Of a stretch of DNA of 64,000 nucleotides, positions 37,372 to 47,093 are shown piece after piece (the stretch's first letter is position 1; the number at the start of each line of letters is the position of its first letter). The notes beneath the pieces are model-generated. The model was not told where the DNA came from, did no database searches, and worked only from the letters and a program-made list of their open reading frames with translations. This DNA is from Clonostachys chloroleuca. Taxonomy: Eukaryota > Ascomycota > Sordariomycetes > Hypocreales > Bionectriaceae. Position numbers and translations under genes: made by a program. The DNA is taken from the NCBI GenBank assembly GCA_037952775.1, contig JBANAY010000003.1:36270001-36334000 (forward strand), read 5' to 3'.

Positions 37372-39659
37372 CTATTGCTGACCAAACGCCCAAGGATCAG
37401 CAGGATTACTAGCATCGAAAAACTTCTCAAAACTATTAAACGAATCAACCGACAGCGCCCAATCCATAAACTGCGAAAAGTAGTTGGGGTCATTCTGCTG
37501 GCTCGAATCCAACCATCCCATCTCGTCCTCCCTTCGTCCTCCCTGCCCATCATCCAGGCACTTGTTCGCGTCGCACGACAACGCCACGCCGGTCCTCAGC
37601 CGCTCGGCGAGGAGGTCGGCCTTGCCTAGCAGCGCGCGCATGATATTGGCGGCGCTCGCGGCGACGGGGAAGTTGACGCCGTAGCCGTCGAAGATGGCGA
37701 TGGCGAGCTCGAGGGCCTGGCGCGCCTTGGGGTTGGAGGGGTGGATGGGGTTGGCGAGGATGAAGCCTATGATGGTGATGGCCGCGTTCCACTGCCACAT
37801 GAAGTACTCGGACCAGCCGCTGAACAAGTCCGTCTCCGTCGTGACCTGGTGCGTGATGAGGGTGTAGGCAATGGCGTGGTTGACGGCGGTCATGGCATGG
37901 CGCTCGGAGATTGGGGCGTAGGTCGTCGCGTGGGAAGTGAAGGAGATGAAGGGCCGGCAAAGGTTGAGCGTGAAGGTGTGGTACATGAGTTCGAGGCAGA
38001 CTCGCTGGCGCTGGAGCCACACAGGGGCGAGGTCCTCGATCACCAGCGGGGAGCGGTCGGTCGAGAAGGGCTCGCCGCCGTTGCGGCGGAGCGTTTTCAT
38101 CCCGGGGGGCAGTTGGGCTATCCACGCCCTGAGAGAGGGTAGTTTGGAGGCCAGGACCTCAGCGCAGCTTTCTAGGCCCCGAGGGTCCTGGTATAGTGAT
38201 CCGTTGGCATGTCGTGATGAAACTTCTCCGAACTTGGGGTAGATGGCTTCCGCTACTTCGTGCATGCTGAGGACAAGCTTCTCGTGCTGAATGGTGTATG
38301 TGAGCCAGGTGACATCGAGATCGTATGAGCCAAGCGTTGCCCCATTGTAGGAAGCAACTTCAATATCATCGGAGGGGAATGATACGGTGAATTGCGAGGG
38401 CTGAATCATTGTGGGACGCCCTAGTTTGGCCGCCGACTTCAGTTCACTCGTGTAGAGAACCCACCAAATTCTCTTGCGCAACTCCCTTTCTCCCCGGGGC
38501 AGATCACTCGAGGGCTCAAGATGCAGGCCGAGAATGTGGGCAGTTCGGATCGCCTGCGCGAGCACGACGTGGCACATGTTGGCGAACGATGCTGCACAGA
38601 GATAGATCACAGTGAATATGTGACACTGGACTGAGATGATTGTAGGGCTCTCCAGGTCGGCGGTGAGGAGAGACTGGGACCGGCGGTAATACCATCTGCC
38701 GGCAATGGTGGCGTCGTTTTGGCCTGAAGCGTTTGAGGTGTCCCTGGGCATGAACGTGTATCCGTGTTGCAGGCACAGCGCCAGGATAATGTCCACGAGA
38801 GGTGAGTTCTTGCGGTATGCATTTCCAGTCTCCCACAACGATGCGTAATGCGCCCGGAGCCACGTTTCGTCCACGACAGGAAGAAAGCAGTGAGACCATT
38901 CCCAGAATAGATTGAGGAAGTACTCCTCCTGCGTCCTGTTCATCGGCGAGAACCCATCTCCGGTAATGGCGGCATCGTTTTCCCTTTCATTTGACTCATT
39001 CGCGCTGGCAATTGCCACGTTCCTGCTCGCACCGCGGGGTTGGATACTCCGGTCGGCGCAGAGGACCCCAAACATGGTAGAGAGGTACGAGCCAATCCGA
39101 CTAACAAAGTAGACGCCCGAAAACGGGCCATAGTAGGAAGTCTGGTCTGACCTGGCCGTCGCGACCTGTATCCCCTCCCATTGATAGTTGGGTGAATCAG
39201 GCGACGACGACGATGAACTATCCTGGCCGGTCCTCCGCCACGACTCTGGACTGGACTTGTTTGAGGTTGGGGCTGGAGTCGGGATAGATACTCGGTTAGA
39301 CCTGTAGCCTTCGAGCTCGAACTCCAAGTCCTTCACTCTGCGCTGTAACTTTTCAATTTCCCTAGATATAGATTAGCTAAGTCCAACTTCAACTCTTAAT
39401 AGCGGATGATTGGCACTCACCTGAGCGCCTGGGGGAGAGTCCTCGGCTCGTCGGTCCCCTTGTGGGTGCAATCCGCCCCCTTCTGGAGACAAGCCCTGCA
39501 AGGCCGCCCATTATCGCACTTGATTCTTTTGGCACGACACCAATCACAGGCCCGGGAGACTTGCTTGCGTGTTGGTTTGAACTGCAAGGTCGGAGTCTCG
39601 GGGAGAGACCCACCGTCCATCACCCGCGCTGGGGAATGGGGAGCGAAAGTGGGCATCAT
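37372..39659 (-). CDS. Zn2Cys6 transcription factor, fungal-specific
   Basis: Two exons (39421-39659, 37372-39361) give 742 residues. The zinc cluster is C-x2-C-x6-C-x5-C-x2-C-x6-C at residues 38-64, beginning ACDWCRAKRIKCDNGRPC. The intron splits just after it, and exon 2 opens with a heptad-like coiled coil (EIEKLQRRVKDLEFELEGY). A Ser/Pro-rich linker and the middle homology region follow; its signature is AIRTAHILGLHLEP, then RKRIWWVLYTSELKSAAKLGRP at about residues 310-350. The C-terminal third is Trp- and Ala-rich (SGWSEYFMWQWNAAITIIGF). It should be a nuclear sequence-specific regulator. Neighbouring metabolic genes suggest no single target pathway; the nearest are the ammonium transporter and the glycerol-3-phosphate dehydrogenase. 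Confidence 0.88.
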
Positions 39660-40104
39660 GATGAAATTGCGATGCGCTGCGAGCGTGCACGTAATTACAA
39701 GGTTATATGATTCTGTAGCTGCGTCAAGCCTCTGTCATGAGAATTAGAAGGGAGAGTCGGAGTCTGGCGAGAGGTGGTGAGGCTTTGTGGACGTTGAGAC
39801 CGGAGTTCCGGAGGCGAGGCTCCGATATTCCGATATTCCGCAAATTGCTAGTGGTTTCTCCAGAGTCCAGCGTGGGATCGACGACAGGGGATTGGTAAGA
39901 CTATTAATTCACGAATGAAACGCGACGTGGCGACGAAATCCTCTGCTTATTCTCAAACTGATCAGCGGACTGGTAGGTGATGGTGAAATTATCATTGATT
40001 CATTTTTATTAAAAGCAACGGCGAAGCTACTCATTAAAAGATTAAAGATCATGCATCCACTCATCACAGAATTGCAGGCTCTCCATCTAACCAACACTTC
40101 CCTC
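39660..40104. other. Intergenic: Zn2Cys6 gene promoter
   Basis: 445 bases between two minus-strand genes, holding the regulator's promoter and the dehydrogenase gene's 3' end. Nothing else seen. Confidence 0.5.
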
Positions 40105-41427
40105 CTAAACTAAGCTGGGAATCTCATCCACGGTGCGCTCTCCGCGCAGGATGCCATTGACAGCTGTGAACAGGGGGTAGTTGGATTCCAAGCCTCTCTT
40201 CTTCAAGAAGCTGTTTACCTCATAGGCGGTCGAGGTACCCTGGAGCATCTGGCCATTGAGGTCCTCGTGCTCAACCTCCTGCACGGTCATGCCTTTCTCG
40301 ACTGCCTTCCTGGCACAGCGGAAGTTACGTCCTCCGGAGCAGGAGGTGATCAGATCGGCAACGCCGGCAGACGACTCGGTGAAGGTTGCAGTCTGCACCG
40401 TCTCACCGAAGAACTCCTTGCCGAACTTGACCATCTCCATGAGCCCGATTCGCATGATTGCGGCCTTGGCATTGTCACCCCAGCCACGACCATCAACAAA
40501 ACCAGCAGCGAGGGCGACAATGTTCTTGAGAGCGCCGCCCAGCGACACACCAGCAACATCCGATACCATCTGTACGTGGAAGTAAGGTCTGTGGAACAGC
40601 ACACGGAAGCAATCATGATCGAGGGGCGGGTACTCGGCCGGGACCGGGGTCAGCTTGGTCTTCGACGCTCGCCCACGGGCGTCGCGGTGGCCGGCTTCAG
40701 CGAGGGATGTGATGGAAATGTTGGGGCTCGACGATCGAGGTGTTGGGGCCCTGCTGTTGTCCATCGGAGGTGGGTCGTATGCAATGGTTGTTTCGGACCA
40801 TTTCTCGTTTGCGATTTCGGTCGCAATGTTGGCACCACTGAGGGCGCCGCAGTAGATGCCGAGCCCATCGCCGATCCACTCGCTGAACAGGCTGATGCCC
40901 TCGTCGGAGACGTTCACGCCCTTGACGCAGCTGATACCGCGTGCATATGGCAGGATATGCCCGCGGATCTCTTTGCAGGCATTGTTGATAAACTGGTGGG
41001 GCAGATTGAAAACGAGGATGGTAGAGTCCTTGACAGCGTCCCTTAGGGAGGGGTTGGCGATCACATTGGAGGGAAGTGTGATACCAGGCAGATACTTTAC
41101 GTTCTCATGGTGCTTGTTGATGATTGACGTGAGCTTCTGAGGCTTGTCGCCAACGGTCTCGTCGTAAAATTTGGAGTCCTTGGGGATGGTGACCTCCTCC
41201 TCATACACCCACATTTGGACATCTTCCTCGAAGATGGTGTTGTTCGCCCGGGTGTTCTCAGCGACAATCTTGGAGATGGTCGAACCCCTAGGAAAGACAA
41301 TAGTCAGTAGAGCTCTAGCTCGAGAGTTTGAGGGGAAAGGCTGGCTTGGCGCCTACCAATTGCCGGATCCCACCACCGTCACCTTGTGCTTCCTCTCATG
41401 GCCACCCAATAGTGCTGCGCTAGCCAT
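40105..41427 (-). CDS. gpd1: NAD-dependent glycerol-3-phosphate dehydrogenase
   Basis: Two exons (41357-41427, 40105-41287) give 417 residues. The intron interrupts the NAD motif, which splices to [20 protein letters not shown] (residues 17-35). Other landmarks are [22 protein letters not shown], the central [19 protein letters not shown], and the catalytic region [20 protein letters not shown] Ser/Pro-rich insert (about residues 190-225) is a loop found in filamentous-fungal enzymes. The enzyme reduces dihydroxyacetone phosphate to glycerol-3-phosphate in the cytosol, supplying glycerol for osmotic balance and lipid synthesis. Two CCCCT stress-element cores lie upstream (41743-41747, 41867-41871), which would suit stress induction, but such short motifs are common by chance. 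Confidence 0.95.
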
Positions 41428-42169
41428 TGTGCGAGTTGTGGTGTGCCTGGGGCAGTGTCTCACGATGTGAAGTGAAGAGAACCTGAAGCTAGCTGGGTGC
41501 CGTACGAGGAGGCTGTGTAACATCAAGATGGACGAAGGGATATGATATCTGTTGAGGAGGGGTGAGGACGGTTAGCTTCATAAGTAGCTGCAAGCTCCCG
41601 TGATGGTGGTCCATGACGCACTGGCGCCGCGGCAGAAAAGGATTTCCAACGTGACCGCCTACCGCAACCGGAACAGACCCCAACAAACCGCCGGGCAACA
41701 GCGCCAAGGGCCCTGCCCAGGCACCGCTGTAACCCGGTGTAACCCCTACCAATCCAGTCCAATCCCTTACGAATCTCTCGAGAGCACTACGGACTCGCCG
41801 GTCTTGGCCGAGGGCAATCACATGCGCGCCGTGCCCGTAGCTGCATTTCGTTGCAGAGCCCACAGACCCCTTGGCCAAGAAAGCTTGGTCTTGGGATTTT
41901 CAGGGTGCTATCACATGTGTTTAACGTGATCTTCATGCGCATCGGGATTCACCGCAGCAGCTACAGTCGCATTCCAGGCCTCCAATTAGTAGCCACATCG
42001 GCCGGCCTTTAATCTACGCCTTCCGAGGTGCGGTGCCTGGAGGCAGGGACCTGATCGTCGCGAGCCGAGTTTCGGGGTCTAAGTTTATTCTTTATTGACA
42101 TCCGATGATTTAGTAAAAGTCAATTCTGCGCTTGTTGTTACATGTGATTTCCTCTATGCTTTTATCCCG
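41428..42169. other. Intergenic: dehydrogenase promoter / GGCT-like gene 3' flank
   Basis: 742 bases between two minus-strand genes. It holds the promoter of the dehydrogenase. Overlapping frames on both strands at 41489-41929 look like chance. Confidence 0.5.
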
Positions 42170-43225
42170 TCACCCCAGTAAGGGCCTTCTTTCAGCCGCA
42201 ACCACCCCTGATCTTGTCTTGCCTGGCTCCATCGTCCGCTCACCGTCGCCAAACAGGGGTTTCAACACGCAGTCGTAGGCGCCCCAGATGGCATTGAAGA
42301 TGAAACTCATGCCGGCGGCCAGTACTGCTGGGAACTTGCCGTTCTCGTCAGCAAAGAACCGTCCGATCGTGACCATCGTGAGGAAGGCGGGCCCTCCAAT
42401 GCTGAGAAGCAGGACCTGGCCAACCATCTGCTTCCAGGAGGTGATTTGGTACGACTGAAGAGAGTTGAGATATTTCTGATAGACCTCCGGGAGCTCATGC
42501 TCCCGCGCGCCGTCCCTGAGCAGGTTGAGATACCGTTCGCTAGCCTGGGCACCGCTGCCTGATCGGTTGGGACGCGAGAACAGTCGCTGCCACCACTTGC
42601 GCTTGACTGGGACGTCTTGCGGCAGGGACGGGCAGTAGAGGGTTCTTGCGACGAAGGGTTTGGGCAGCTTGTCGAACGGTGGCCTTTCGGGGATCTGAAC
42701 ACCGGCCGGCAGCGGGATGCATGGGACGTAAATCTCCTTGTAGCTGGTGCCTCCGCCCTCGGTTCGCATGATATTGCGATAGTCTGACTTGGTAACCTCA
42801 TACACGACACCCATCAGTCCACCGTCCCACTCGGGGAGCGGCAGCGGCGGGGTGGGAAGTATCGGCTTCTCGGGCATTTTTCTAAAGTCTACATTGGCGA
42901 AGCAAGGCTCCCTATAGGGAATGCCGGGGAGGTCGAAGGTCAGGCGGAGCGTAGGGACCGAGACGTTGACTTGCGATAGCGGCCGGATGCCTCGCATGCC
43001 CTGGAAGGTCTGCGCCGCCATGTTCGACCCGTACGCCAGGTACAGGATCGTGTCCGGCTGGGCCCCCTCGTCCGCGTCTTGACGATCAGCGGCTTCTGCA
43101 GCGAGCCGCTCCGGAGACGTCTGCGGTATGTGCTGCTTGTCATCCGATGTGGACCCTGTTCCAGAGGGACGGGTGTCTGCCGTCGCCGGTGGCGATCTGG
43201 AGGGGGTCGACCGTTGTACCGCCAT
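42170..43225 (-). CDS. Gamma-glutamylcyclotransferase-like protein with C-terminal membrane segments
   Basis: Single exon of 351 residues from the ATG at 43225. After a disordered N-terminus, residues 58-70 carry the family signature DTILYLAYGSNMAA (the YGSN glycine-rich loop). GLMGVVYEVTKSDYRNIMRTEGGG follows, whose Glu matches the position of the catalytic acid. Enzymes of this fold open gamma-glutamyl peptides to 5-oxoproline; GliK of gliotoxin clusters is a relative. Unlike the soluble enzymes, this one continues with two hydrophobic segments (MVGQVLLLSIGGPAFLTMVT and FPAVLAAGMSFIFNAIWGAY) and a basic tail, so it is probably membrane-attached. The fold call is good; the substrate is unknown. 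No biosynthetic genes surround it, so a toxin-pathway role is unlikely. Confidence 0.8.
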   Translation of the reverse strand: MAVQRSTPSRSPPATADTRPSGTGSTSDDKQHIPQTSPERLAAEAADRQDADEGAQPDTILYLAYGSNMAAQTFQGMRGIRPLSQVNVSVPTLRLTFDLPGIPYREPCFANVDFRKMPEKPILPTPPLPLPEWDGGLMGVVYEVTKSDYRNIMRTEGGGTSYKEIYVPCIPLPAGVQIPERPPFDKLPKPFVARTLYCPSLPQDVPVKRKWWQRLFSRPNRSGSGAQASERYLNLLRDGAREHELPEVYQKYLNSLQSYQITSWKQMVGQVLLLSIGGPAFLTMVTIGRFFADENGKFPAVLAAGMSFIFNAIWGAYDCVLKPLFGDGERTMEPGKTRSGVVAAERRPLLG

Positions 43226-43966
43226 GGCTGCCGTCAGAAGTGTCAGCGCACGGTCCGAATTCGTACACAGTGCCTATGCTTACCGCCAATGGGATGAGAA
43301 TATTGCTGAAGCAGGGAACAATGAAAGTTGACGCAATCCTGATCTACAATGGCGCAACTGGCATTTATATCCCCCTATCAGTCCATTTCAGGCAACAAAC
43401 AGTAATGAGGTTGCGGAGTTATCGTCAATCAGAGACTCCACCGATTTGTCAGCAGCATCACATTCGTAACAAATGCTCGGCCTTCGCACACTCGAGACGT
43501 GCGAAAGTCGTTGCTGTTTTTCATCTATTAACAATTCGCATTCTGGACCATCTTCGAGGCTAATTTAGCCTAGATACTGGTACTTGATCTTTTATTCTAC
43601 AATATTAATTCGAGAATCTGCGCTGCCTTATTCAGCAACACGGCTGGTTTCATAAGCGGCCCGGCATTGGGATTTAGCCCGACTGATTAAATCCGCAACT
43701 CCGCCAGACTCGGAGACAGTTTGTTACACGGCTTTGTGCCAATGCCGTCGGCATTTATACCAACCCGCACCGCAAAGATACTTACCTCAAGCTCCATCTC
43801 AGCATTGATATCATGGACTTATTTTATCTAGCACTGGATGTAAGTTTTTTAAATCCAGACTGCCATAATGCAACGCCTTGTCTCTCAGTTGCTGGCTTAT
43901 TTCTACCGCCTGCGGATAACTCACTTACTTTACACTTCAGGTAAATGTTGGGAATAGAATCCAAGA
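43226..43966. other. Intergenic: GGCT-like promoter / Cys4-protein gene 3' flank
   Basis: 741 bases between two minus-strand genes. A TATA-like ATATAAATG (minus strand, near 43363-43369) lies about 140 bases upstream of the ATG at 43225. Confidence 0.5.
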
Positions 43967-45959
43967 TTATTCCACCTGAGCCCACTGCTCTTTCAGTATA
44001 CTCACTGTGCTCCAGCTCGACTCATCCGCTGCCATGCGTGACGCCTCCTTTGCCTGTTTATGATGTGTATGGCCCGCCAACAAATATTCATTGGCGTGGC
44101 CATATCCGGCATACGAGTTCCCAACTGTGTAGGTGTTTCCAACTATATTGTGCACATAATGTCCAAGGTTGTTATAGAAAGTGGATTCTTGCCGGTGCAT
44201 GTCCGCTTGGAAAGCAGCCTCCTGGAGATTCAACTCCATGCGGTGAATAACAGGGACTGTGGCGGACCAGACGTCGCGCCTCTGGCTGACTTTGGCCAGA
44301 AGTCCGTCAAGATCCCCTGTTGCGCAAGCCTCCGAGTAGAGCTTTCTCATCCGCGCGGAGTATAAATCGCACATCTTACCCACGGGGTCGAGGCTCCCTT
44401 TGAGGAGATATCTGCTTTCTAGGCTTGTTCCTTTCGCAAAGTCGATGTAACAGTTCTCGCATATGGCCAGGTTGTCCCAGCCCCAAAACTTCCCGCCCTT
44501 TCCACTCGTGGGCCGGTATTTCGGACAAACGAGGACGGTTCCATATTTAGTAACATACTCTTCGAGACATTTGATGTTTCCAATGGCTATGGACCGAGAG
44601 AAATGAACTAAATAATCCGTGAACCGGCCATGACCACGATTGAAAGAGCACAGAGTCTTCTGCGAAGAGTGACCCGTGGAAATGAAGTGATCTCCAAGCC
44701 CAGTAGGTTCTACAAAGGAAGCATAGCAGGAACCGCAGACGGAAAACCCTGGGAGTTTTCGGCTAAGTTCATACCAATTTCCTCCTACAATGCCTTGATC
44801 GTTACACTGAGGTTGGCTTCTCATGCCGCGCACAGCTTTCCAGAAGATGCTCAGGTCGCCCTTGTCGGCAGTGGATACCGCAGTAAACTGTAAGAAGGTT
44901 TTCCCAATGTCGCAGTGAACATAATCCCAAGATTCACTAGCCTTCTCAAAGACTGCTTCATCGGGATTGCCCACAAAGAAGTCCATATAGCAACCAGCAC
45001 ATATCTTAAGACTCGGGCGAGAGTGACCTTGGCGAGTCTGCATCCACAGACGCCCTACTGCCGGGGCAGGTTCTCTAAGTGGGCATGCCCCCATTGAGAG
45101 TCGGGCGGAAACATCTGAAACAAAGGTTTCCCAGCTTCCAGTCTCTTTATATTTTTCAAACATGCCGGCAATAAATCTTATGCTCATGTCGCAATACGCC
45201 GCAGTCGTAGTCTGGAGGGTGAACTTTTCTCGAAACAGGGGTCTTATATTTGTATCCTCAACGCAGGCTCGACACAATGTCATCCCTTGCAGGTCTTGGC
45301 TGACATACCAGCTTTCCCCCTCAAGCTGTTTTGTCAAATGGCAATTGGGGATGGCGGACCTCTTTTTCATGAACTCGAAAACAGGATCCAGATCGCCAGA
45401 GGATGCGGCGGTGGCCCATATTGTTTTCATGCGGGCGGATCCGAATTGACATTGATCCTCTCTCGCTGCTTCGAGACGTGTCTTTTTAAATAGCTGCTGG
45501 AATTGAGTGTTGTAGATGTGCTGGGTGTAGCAGTAGCTGCAAATATGAAAAGACGGGATCGAAGGATAATGGAACCAGTCCAGATCGAGCCCAACGGCGA
45601 ATTTGGCACATTGAGTCAGAGGAACAACTCCTAATGGATGAAGCCGACTTGAACCTGATGTCTTAGGCTCTGCATGAACAGGGTTAGACGTCTGTTCGGT
45701 TCTCCGGGGGTTTCAGCTGGCTTGGAAGTGGCCGGAGGCTTCCAGTTGGGTGGTGGTCCAGGGGGAGGTTCATAGTCAATGTCATCCTGAACCGCCGGCT
45801 GATTTCCTCCGAGGCCAAGATTCTGGAACTGGCTATCGACTTGACGGTGGTTCTTGTTAGTTTATTCATAAGGACCAGTTGAGAGGTGCTAGGTCGTTGA
45901 GTGAATTGTTACTCACGTCCATTCCCGCCTGATGGATTTTGGGAGTTGCTAGAAGCCAT
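43967..45959 (-). CDS. Protein with five tandem Cys4 modules, function unknown
   Basis: Three exons (45917-45959, 45690-45839, 43967-45630) give 618 residues. Intron 2 (59 bases) has the weak donor GTCTAA and is inferred because it joins two open frames exactly. The N-terminus is disordered with a proline run (EPPPGPPPNWKPP). Five repeats follow, each C-x21-27-C-x2-C-x23-26-C. The cysteines are at residues 72/95/98/125, 161/184/187/211, 247/275/278/304, 340/363/366/392 and 433/455/458/485. Each repeat has a Trp between the first two cysteines, and four of the five have Tyr after the CxxC. This arrangement suggests five zinc-binding knuckles, each followed by a helical segment. The C-terminus is Asn/Tyr/His-rich and disordered. 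I see no signal peptide, so it is probably intracellular. I do not recognise the family. Confidence 0.8.
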
Positions 45960-47093
45960 GGTCTATATAGACTGATGATGGAAACAATTCATCAGGAGGA
46001 AGATTCAGAGGCGAAAGGCCGCAACAACGCAGAACTTCAAACTTCATTATGATGGGAGCGTTGCCGAGTAGGCCGTTGGAGGCACGCGACATTCTGCCTT
46101 GCCACAAGCCCTGTTTATGCATAATCACCAGAGGCTGACAGTTGGAAAAGGATTGGCTGACTGTTTAGCGAGAGGGTCCGTGACTATTCCCACATCGTGA
46201 ACGGCTGAGGGTCGGAAGGATTCCGTTGGGCGGAAAGCAGAGCCCCCAGCGAACAGCACTTAGCGAGAAGAAATCTTGGCGATCTGATGCCTCAAATTGA
46301 CTGCAAGATGCTATATCCCTGTTTTGCAGCAAACTTATGCGGGGAACGAAGAAAGGATGTGGGGAATGTAGTATGATGGCAAGATGGGTACAATGTGACA
46401 CAGTAAAAGCAGCAAGAGTGTTGAGTGGGCGACGATCTCATGGATCTCCCATAATAGAGAAAAGCTTGTTCAATGTGGGTGGATCGATAGGTGATGGTTT
46501 TACCAGGTATATAGTTGTTGAGAGAAGCTTGTATCTGAATTTTATCTATGTGCTTCTTGGAAAATTAAGCTTGGACAATGGGCATGTGTCTTTGTACTTG
46601 TCTTGCCAGATGCTTCGCAATTCAGCTACCGAGGTGCTTCACCCCAAAGCATTACCTTGACTGAGAATGAGCTGGAGGTCCGAAGCTTGCGCTGCATTTG
46701 TTAAATATCTTCAACTTTCAAGCATGAGCGAGAGATAGTACAAGGTCTATGAATATCTTCATCATCATTGAGGCTGCGCGAGATGGAGGGCTGCACCACC
46801 GGAGCTCACTTGCTCCTTCCCTCAGCCTGTGCTCCTTCCTGACCACCATTCGTTGCAAACGCGCTCCTGCCCCAAAGGACATCTAAAGCTGCAAACCCCC
46901 AAAAAGACGATGCCTGAGGTATCTCCGTCAACAGCCCACCCAAACAATTCAACCTTTGAGTGTACACTTGCTCGTAATACACTGATCATGCACTTGAGAC
47001 AAAAGCTTCCCGTTCATCGGATTGAACAGCACGTTTCCGCACATTTCTTTGTTCTCCTCTGCCTTCTCTACCTCACCTCAGTCGCGGTGCTAC
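45960..47093. other. Divergent promoter region
   Basis: 1.1 kb between the Cys4-protein gene (minus) and the 953-residue gene (plus). No convincing small gene. The 46337-46660 frame has no recognisable features. Confidence 0.45.
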
